Shown in pieces: positions 58,307-64,000 of a DNA stretch of 64,000 nt. Below the pieces are notes generated by a model. The model did no database searches and had not been told where the DNA came from. It saw only the letters and a program-made list of their open reading frames with translations. This DNA comes from Gammaproteobacteria bacterium (GTDB lineage Bacteria > Pseudomonadota > Gammaproteobacteria > Pseudomonadales > JAUIET01): assembly GCA_030431775.1 (NCBI GenBank), contig JAUIHW010000018.1:1-64000 (forward strand), in the 5' to 3' direction. The translations under genes were made by a program, and so were the position numbers. Each line of letters begins with the position of its first letter. Position 1 is the first letter of the stretch.

Positions 58307-60922
58307 CTACCGCTTATCGGCTGCTTGCATTACATTGAAGAAATCCATCGGAAAGACCATCTCCAGCCCATAAAAACCGTAGTCCTGCTCACCACCAATC
58401 CAGCCGGATCGAAATCGCTTCGACTGTTGTCGTGCGATGTCCAGCCATTTGTCTGAGGTGTCATACCAATGCGCATTCGCAACCTTGCCATCTTTGATAT
58501 TCTGCTCAAGCAACTGGTGTAAATACACCAAACTGTACAGCAGGTGCTCACTACCACCATCAGCGTCCGGCTGAGACTCAGAATAGGCAAAAAACTTCTT
58601 CTCTTCATTCCAGCCATATTTGACGACATAATTTAGGCACTGCCACATCATATCTTTCAACTCAGCGTGGTCTATGCCAGAAGGCATCAATTGGTCGTGC
58701 TGATAAAATTGAATCAGCGCGGAAAACAGCGCGCCGGCCATCCACGGGTTCGTGCCGTTACCATCGCCATTATTCATGTCATCCATCTCCCACCAGCCGG
58801 TTCCCTTGCTGGCGTCATTGCGACCTAGAATACGGCCATTGATCTCATGCTTGCCAGGGGTTTTCCACCACTCGATCAAGTGGCGTACGATTTGAGCGCC
58901 CACTTCCTTGTGATACTGCGGATCGCTTGAAACGCGCACTACTTCATTCGCAACATACAATGGCCAACCAAAATCACGCTCGGCCTCAGCCCATAAGCGA
59001 CCGCTATCCGGGTCAGCGGGTCTGGGCGTTGGAAAAGCAATAGGTGCCATGAACCGCCACCAGTCTGCGGTCAGGTCAAGCACATCCTTGGTTCGCTTGT
59101 CTCCGGTCAACAGGTAATAGTTGGTCATTCCGGAAACATGCGCATGTCCAAGGTGCACACCTCGACCGGTGTGATCATAATTGGTATGCGTTATCAGCAT
59201 GGACTCTCCAGGCGGAGTCCAGATCATCTGACCTTTTTTGTTTGAATGCCGGCCGAAACGACGTCCATGCGAGACATCAATATCAATAAAATGATGGGTC
59301 GCTATCGCCGCGGTATGCCACCAGCGAACATCGCCAGTCCGAATGTACTGCAGGAAAAATGGATTTGAGCCTACGTGCGCATCATTGTAGAAGCCAGGGA
59401 TGCGTACGCCATTTTCGACGTCGATCCAGCCGTGAACCATACGATCGCCGTAATCCCGCCAGCCGTACATAACAGGTCGTTTACCTTCCTGGAAGCTTGG
59501 CTCATAAATGTGTGACATCAGATAATTGTCGTAGCGCCGCGTGTAGCTGTTACTGGGGCTGACATCGCCAAATACGCCGCTTTCGGTGTAGGTTAAGGCA
59601 TCGGCAATCAATAGCGGCGCGTGCTGCTGAAAATGTCGATTATTGGCCACAATGGCCTTGGCCGGGAGCTTCCCCCGGTTAAATAACAGGCGGATACGTG
59701 AAGTTTTCGCCATACCCTCTTGCGGGGAATAAAGGGTATTTGGCCTCTCATAACGTTTGCTTTCGCTGCTGAGTTTCACTTCATGAGTATCCGGCTTGTC
59801 ACCTGTCGCCCGCGCCGGGTGAAGCCTTATCAGCAGGTGCTCAGGCGTCACTGCAAGTTCATTAGGAAACTCCTGCCAGAAATCTTTAACCAGCGCCGCC
59901 ATGCCCGCGCGACCATCGTTCACCGCCAACCAGCCGCTGGCACGGTAACCCTCGGCAACACCATTGTAACGGGTACTGAAAGTGTCCCGCGGCTGCAGTG
60001 AGCCGTCAATGAAGTTCAGCTGGCCATTCTGAAACAGATAGTGCTCGCCCTTGACCTGACCGTAGTGCACCTTGTTTTTATCACCGCCAAAATAGAATTG
60101 CGGGTTCGCCAGTTCATGGGTAAACCGCAGTCCATACTCTTTGACCGCCAGGGGGAGCTTTCGGGAAACTTCTCTGGCGTCGCCATCATCCCGCCGATCA
60201 ATCAGAGTGTATTCGATGTCTACCTGATCCGAACGGGCGTAAGCATAAATACGCACCAGGAAATCAGTTAATGATCGTGCCGAGTGGCTGAGCATATTCC
60301 CTTCTGCCTTAATCACTGTGCGCAACGGGCCGGATTCCTCTATCGAAACTCGAGGCTTACCGTCCAGGCTTGATCTGTAAACCTGATCATCATTTGCATC
60401 AATCAGAAATATCTCGCCAGGTCCGGCTAGCTGTTCATCTGGCGTGAACTGCCCGTCAGCATTCAAATCACGCCAAACGCCTTCTAGCACCGTGAACTGC
60501 TCTTTACTCACAATGAGTTTCAATGGGCCGGTATGGATCACAATCGAACTTGCGGTTTCGCTTTGCACCAGTGAGCCCGCAGCAATCGCTTGTGGGGCCT
60601 GCTCAACGGCCAGTTGTAGCGTGCTCTTACCAGTTGCTGGCTCCAGCAAAGTAGACACGAGAACAGATTTCAAGCTGCCATCTGGCCATCGAGACAACAC
60701 ATCGAACTGGGTAAGCGCCGGATCCAGCAGCGCTTGGCCGCTCAGTCGCAAGCTGCGTGTGTTTTTCAGTTCACCGTTGGCAAATGTCACTCCACCTTTC
60801 ACAAAAACCGGCGAGCCTGCAGCAGCGTTGCGCACTTCCAGTTCAATCGTTCTTGCAATGGACAATGAAGGCAGCAGGCAGACTATGCAAGCGAGCAATG
60901 TCAACAGTTTTTGACAAGGCAT
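58307..60922 (-). CDS. Exported exo-rhamnogalacturonan-lyase-like protein in an EPS locus
   Basis: 871 residues from the ATG at 60922, chosen for AGGA about 8 bases upstream and a clean signal peptide (MPCQKLLTLLACIVCLL). The frame is open to 60967. The N-terminal beta-rich part with RWPDGSLKSVLVSTLLEPATGK is the galactose-mutarotase-like sandwich of the PcRGLX/YetA family. The rest is mostly alpha-helical with repeated aromatic motifs (TNYDHTGRGVHLGHAHV, WWEMDDMNNGDGNG). Related enzymes cleave pectic rhamnogalacturonan; in an EPS cluster it more likely trims or releases the cell's own polymer. Its linkage specificity cannot be judged here. Confidence 0.7.
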   Translation of the reverse strand: MPCQKLLTLLACIVCLLPSLSIARTIELEVRNAAAGSPVFVKGGVTFANGELKNTRSLRLSGQALLDPALTQFDVLSRWPDGSLKSVLVSTLLEPATGKSTLQLAVEQAPQAIAAGSLVQSETASSIVIHTGPLKLIVSKEQFTVLEGVWRDLNADGQFTPDEQLAGPGEIFLIDANDDQVYRSSLDGKPRVSIEESGPLRTVIKAEGNMLSHSARSLTDFLVRIYAYARSDQVDIEYTLIDRRDDGDAREVSRKLPLAVKEYGLRFTHELANPQFYFGGDKNKVHYGQVKGEHYLFQNGQLNFIDGSLQPRDTFSTRYNGVAEGYRASGWLAVNDGRAGMAALVKDFWQEFPNELAVTPEHLLIRLHPARATGDKPDTHEVKLSSESKRYERPNTLYSPQEGMAKTSRIRLLFNRGKLPAKAIVANNRHFQQHAPLLIADALTYTESGVFGDVSPSNSYTRRYDNYLMSHIYEPSFQEGKRPVMYGWRDYGDRMVHGWIDVENGVRIPGFYNDAHVGSNPFFLQYIRTGDVRWWHTAAIATHHFIDIDVSHGRRFGRHSNKKGQMIWTPPGESMLITHTNYDHTGRGVHLGHAHVSGMTNYYLLTGDKRTKDVLDLTADWWRFMAPIAFPTPRPADPDSGRLWAEAERDFGWPLYVANEVVRVSSDPQYHKEVGAQIVRHLIEWWKTPGKHEINGRILGRNDASKGTGWWEMDDMNNGDGNGTNPWMAGALFSALIQFYQHDQLMPSGIDHAELKDMMWQCLNYVVKYGWNEEKKFFAYSESQPDADGGSEHLLYSLVYLHQLLEQNIKDGKVANAHWYDTSDKWLDIARQQSKRFRSGWIGGEQDYGFYGLEMVFPMDFFNVMQAADKR

Positions 60923-60963
60923 GTTGTTTTCCTGGTGAATGGATGGACTGAGCAAGGACATAA

Positions 60964-61974
60964 TCATTTCAAACCCCGCTTTATCAATGAACGCAATAAA
61001 CAGGATTTAAAAGCGGGGAGCGATAAGCCGGACACATGCAGACGCCTCAACTCAAACGGGTCGGTATTCTCATTATTAACACCTTCGATGGTGCTGTAGG
61101 CTAACTTATACCCGGCATTACGAACGATTGTCTTGGTTTCTTGAGTAAAGTCCTGCGATCGACCATTTGGGTAGCAAAAGCTCTGCTGTACAAATCCAAG
61201 ATCCGACAGATAATCGCGGGAGCTTTCAACTTCGTAACGCGCTACATCGGCATCAATCTGACTCATAATTGGGTGAGAGCGCGTATGTGCTGCGACCGAT
61301 ACCCTGCCTTGCTGCAGCCTCTGCATTTGCTCGGCAGTTAACATATATCCCGTGCGCTGATCAGCTGACAATTCGCCCAGTTGTCGGGAAATCTCGCTGA
61401 GGCATCCTAGTCGTTCAGCGTTATCCAGCTGCTTCAAGATGCTCTTGATCGCCCAAAGAGCCTCGACTTTATCCGCCTCATTCGCAAGACTAAAGCGATA
61501 CTGTTCCCCACCTATTGCTATATCCAAAACACTGAGATTACTGTGCTTCAATAATAGCGCCAGCTCATCGGTCCACAGCAGACCGTCGAACTGACAGGCT
61601 TCCTGACATACAAACACAATACCGGGTATGCCGTATTTTTCCAGCACCGGAAGAGCAAGCGAGTACGTGTCTTCAGTGCCATCATCAAAGGTAACAAACA
61701 CTGCCCCTTCAGGCAGTGGCTTTGAATCGTAATAGAAGTCCAGAACCTGTTGCTCACTGACGGGATGCCAGTGTTCTGCGATGTAACGCATCTGCTGATC
61801 AAACTGTTGAAGAAGAATTCCGTCAAAAAATGGATCCGGCTTCGTGATCACCCGGTGATACATTAATACGGTCAAAGACCTCTTGGAATGCTTTTGCGCA
61901 AGTGCAACACAGACGTCCAGCATACCGCTGCTGTTCAGCAACGCAGTTATGCCATTTCTAAACCTGGTGTTCAC
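60964..61974 (-). CDS. Second polysaccharide deacetylase-family protein
   Basis: 336 residues starting with GTG that overlaps the preceding stop (4 bases). The NodB core has MYHRVITKPD, FVTFDDGTEDTY, and AHTRSHPIMSQ. A helical insert (about 140-200) sets it apart from the deacetylase at 56165. It is typical of PEP-CTERM/EPS loci, where such proteins de-N-acetylate the polymer. No signal peptide is seen; it may work at the inner membrane or in the cytoplasm. Confidence 0.87.
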   Translation of the reverse strand: MNTRFRNGITALLNSSGMLDVCVALAQKHSKRSLTVLMYHRVITKPDPFFDGILLQQFDQQMRYIAEHWHPVSEQQVLDFYYDSKPLPEGAVFVTFDDGTEDTYSLALPVLEKYGIPGIVFVCQEACQFDGLLWTDELALLLKHSNLSVLDIAIGGEQYRFSLANEADKVEALWAIKSILKQLDNAERLGCLSEISRQLGELSADQRTGYMLTAEQMQRLQQGRVSVAAHTRSHPIMSQIDADVARYEVESSRDYLSDLGFVQQSFCYPNGRSQDFTQETKTIVRNAGYKLAYSTIEGVNNENTDPFELRRLHVSGLSLPAFKSCLLRSLIKRGLK

Positions 61975-63521
61975 AGAGGGTATACCTGATCATCTGGTAT
62001 ACTTTTCTGGCGATGCGCCTTGATATCCTGCGCAAGCCGGTTAATAACCAGTGCATATATAAAGGCGTAGCCACAAACTTCGATGCTCACCATTCTTGAA
62101 CCAAAGACATTAAACACCGCTACACAGGCTGCAACCATCGCCCCTCCAAGGGCAATGCCGCGAATAAATGGCTGCGTACTATTCTGGTAGACGTAGTTGC
62201 TTCTGAAGAACATAAATATCCATATAAAGATAAATGCTACCAGCGCAGGAATGCCCATCTGTGACGCCAAGTAGAAGTACATGCTATGTGGATCATCAAT
62301 GCCGATGTCCACGCCCGAATATCCCATGACCAAGGTTTCAAACATTTTAAAGCCCTTGCCAAATATAGGGCTTTCAAGCGCCATCTCCGTGGCCGCATTC
62401 CACATTACGAACCGCATAGTGGAGCTCTTGTCCAGTTCCGGACCTTCGCTTAATTCAACATGCGATTCGTCTCCCATCCCTAAGCGCGCAAGAATTGAAT
62501 CCGGAATGACCTGCGGGAACAGGAGCACGGTAATCAGCGCTAGGGTACCCATACCGAGAGTAAACTTAATGCCACGAACGTAACTCGCAGCAAGAGCGCC
62601 TACCGCGAGCGCAACATAGGCCCCGCGAGAGAAGGTCGCTAACATTACGCGGGCCATCAACAGGGCTTGCAAAGCGAATGGCATTACCCGAAACAGGTTG
62701 GGAAAGTATACCAGGCACATTCCGATAAAAGGCGCAGCTGTATAGACGATCAAGGCTCCAAAATCATTTGGATTATCAATCGATCCACTAATGCGTGACT
62801 TTTCTATAGTGGACATACCCGATTTTTCCAGCGCTTCCTGTAAGCCCAGCAAGGAAATTAGTACATGGCCAACCATCATATAAATAACAAGACGGGTAGC
62901 AGTGCTGCTGTTCTTTATTAATGCTGCAAATGCAAATACCAGCAAAACCAGATCTATCCAGCCTTTATAGGTCAGGAGGTGATACGAAAGTATGTGGCTA
63001 AGTCCATTGGCGATAATTGCGGTAACTCCCGAGAACGCTGTGAAGACCATGTAAAACTTAAGGAGAGGTGCTCTGACACCTTTTGGTGCGGGAGGTATCT
63101 CACCCAGTTTGGTGGCGTCAAAGTCCAGATAGTCAACCTCGGGTAGTGCAGGCTTTCTATGAATAAATGCCATAACAATCAGCGTCATCAGAAAGATATT
63201 GGTCGCATTGACGCCAGTAACAATCGAAACCGGAACCATCAAGCTCAAAGGCAAGTAAAAGATGAAACAAGCCATCAGATATTCGGGATTTCGGCTGGAC
63301 TTGTACAACAAGACAACGCCATAGACCAAGGCAAACCCATACATAACAAAGCGTGGTATCACACCCAGTATGAGCACCAGAAAGGCAAAGACCGCCGGAA
63401 TAGCCAGGAACTTTATGATCGCGACAAAATCATCATCAAACCAATCGACCGTAAAGAGATCATCAGAATTCTGATCTTTTACGACCGGCTGCTTATCAGT
63501 ATTGTCTAACGGGTAGTCCAT
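61971..63521 (-). CDS. O-antigen ligase/Wzy-like polysaccharide polymerase
   Basis: 516 residues with 10-12 transmembrane helices and a large periplasmic loop with Wzy_C features (SRISGSIDNPNDFGA, then GKGFKMFETLV, GIDDPHSMYFYLASQMG). The D.HSMYFYL and N..DFGA motifs are those of WaaL/Wzy proteins. It would join polymer repeat units in the periplasm, which fits the flippase next to it. It overlaps the deacetylase start by four bases; the deacetylase is probably coupled. Confidence 0.87.
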   Translation of the reverse strand: MDYPLDNTDKQPVVKDQNSDDLFTVDWFDDDFVAIIKFLAIPAVFAFLVLILGVIPRFVMYGFALVYGVVLLYKSSRNPEYLMACFIFYLPLSLMVPVSIVTGVNATNIFLMTLIVMAFIHRKPALPEVDYLDFDATKLGEIPPAPKGVRAPLLKFYMVFTAFSGVTAIIANGLSHILSYHLLTYKGWIDLVLLVFAFAALIKNSSTATRLVIYMMVGHVLISLLGLQEALEKSGMSTIEKSRISGSIDNPNDFGALIVYTAAPFIGMCLVYFPNLFRVMPFALQALLMARVMLATFSRGAYVALAVGALAASYVRGIKFTLGMGTLALITVLLFPQVIPDSILARLGMGDESHVELSEGPELDKSSTMRFVMWNAATEMALESPIFGKGFKMFETLVMGYSGVDIGIDDPHSMYFYLASQMGIPALVAFIFIWIFMFFRSNYVYQNSTQPFIRGIALGGAMVAACVAVFNVFGSRMVSIEVCGYAFIYALVINRLAQDIKAHRQKSIPDDQVYPL

Positions 63522-63546
63522 TTTTTATGCATGACAGGATGATTGT

Positions 63547-64000
63547 TTATACTCGCTGCGGAAGAAACCGGTCGAACTCGGCACGAGCGTTGCAATCCAA
63601 CAGCAGCACTATTAAAGAATAGATCATCACCCCTAAAACTCCTTTATAAACAAGCTCCCAGAAAATCTGCGATGGCGACCAGATATCCAGCAGCCCATAC
63701 ATGAGAGTACCAGCCAGCAATGCTGCAAAAAGCGAGCGCCAGGGTATTTGAATATGCAAGTATCGACTGCCCCATTGATAGCTAACAATAATGCAACCTA
63801 CGTAGCACAATAGGGTGCTGAAGGCGGCGCCAATAAGACCGAACACTGGAATTGTAAGCAGATTAAGCACTACGTTAGCAGCAGCGGTACCCAGTATTAT
63901 GTAGAACATCTTCCCGGTATTCTTACTGAGGTACAGGCCAGCAGCCACCAGCTCAAACACACCAAATAGGCCGATTCCAGCAGCCACCCAGGGCATTACA
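63547..64000 (-). CDS. C-terminal part of a polysaccharide flippase (Wzx/MATE-like), 5' partial
   Basis: About 151 residues are visible, ending at the stop at 63547, with the start outside the window. Four to five hydrophobic helices are separated by short loops (YIILGTAAANVVLNLLTIPVFGLIGAAFST, YGLLDIW). This is the last third of a polysaccharide_synt or MurJ-like flippase. It would move lipid-linked repeats to the periplasm for the adjacent polymerase. It is 25 bases from the polymerase start. Confidence 0.75.
   Translation of the reverse strand, partial: VMPWVAAGIGLFGVFELVAAGLYLSKNTGKMFYIILGTAAANVVLNLLTIPVFGLIGAAFSTLLCYVGCIIVSYQWGSRYLHIQIPWRSLFAALLAGTLMYGLLDIWSPSQIFWELVYKGVLGVMIYSLIVLLLDCNARAEFDRFLPQRV

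Overview
The window looks like chromosomal DNA of a free-living gammaproteobacterium. Many conserved blocks are in orders familiar from Escherichia and Pseudomonas: miaB-phoH-ybeY-corC-lnt, leuS-lptE-holA, the lipB-ybeD-dacA-rlpA-mltB-rodA-mrdA-rlmH-rsfS-nadD-proA block, rplU-rpmA-obgE-proB, and rpsT. An XrtA/PEP-CTERM type two-component system (prsK/prsR) beside exopolysaccharide genes and three DUF1631 genes points to an environmental, probably aquatic, Pseudomonadales/Oceanospirillales-like lineage. I cannot name a genus. I see no rRNA, tRNA, CRISPR array, transposase or prophage.

Layout. 1-15.1 kb is a mixed accessory stretch: a winged-helix regulator tail, a nitroreductase, the RNA polymerase recycling ATPase RapA, a small basic protein, an SLC13-like anion transporter with RCK_C domains, a His/Tyr-rich exported protein, Ada, an esterase, an ABC exporter, two MFS transporters (one with a long acidic helical-repeat tail), a TauE/SafE exporter and a possible 48-residue ORF that ends in a strong terminator. 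15.2-17.7 kb is lon, with a good heat-shock (sigma-32) promoter. 17.9-19.8 kb is a DUF1631 protein overlapping a PilZ gene. 19.9-28.9 kb is RNA modification and maturation, envelope and translation genes (DUF1820, miaB, phoH, ybeY, corC, lnt, leuS, lptE) plus holA. 29.9-39.8 kb is a long minus-strand cluster for lipoylation, peptidoglycan elongation and remodelling, ribosome function, NAD and proline. 39.8-45.98 kb holds dedA, dgkA, a 228-bp inverted-repeat element, rpsT with an unusual leader, an alkaline-phosphatase-superfamily gene, proB, obgE, rpmA and rplU. 46-52.7 kb is a methyltransferase, ispB and a tandem pair of large DUF1631 genes. 52.7-64 kb is prsK/prsR followed by a convergent minus-strand polysaccharide cluster (two deacetylases, a glycosyltransferase, a secreted rhamnogalacturonan-lyase-like protein, an O-antigen-ligase/Wzy-like polymerase and a flippase) that runs off the window.

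How the parts fit. The 30-37 kb block carries the rod elongasome (PBP2/RodA) with peptidoglycan trimming enzymes (DacA, RlpA, MltB). PrsK/PrsR is predicted to control sigma-54-dependent exopolysaccharide and PEP-CTERM functions. The DUF1631 genes look linked to cyclic-di-GMP or EPS signalling by context: one overlaps a PilZ gene, and a tandem pair precedes prsK with a shared 17-bp upstream motif. The most striking small-scale signal is a 12-codon ORF with a strong Shine-Dalgarno just ahead of the TTG-initiated rpsT. Its stop codon overlaps the rpsT Shine-Dalgarno and its peptide resembles the start of S20.
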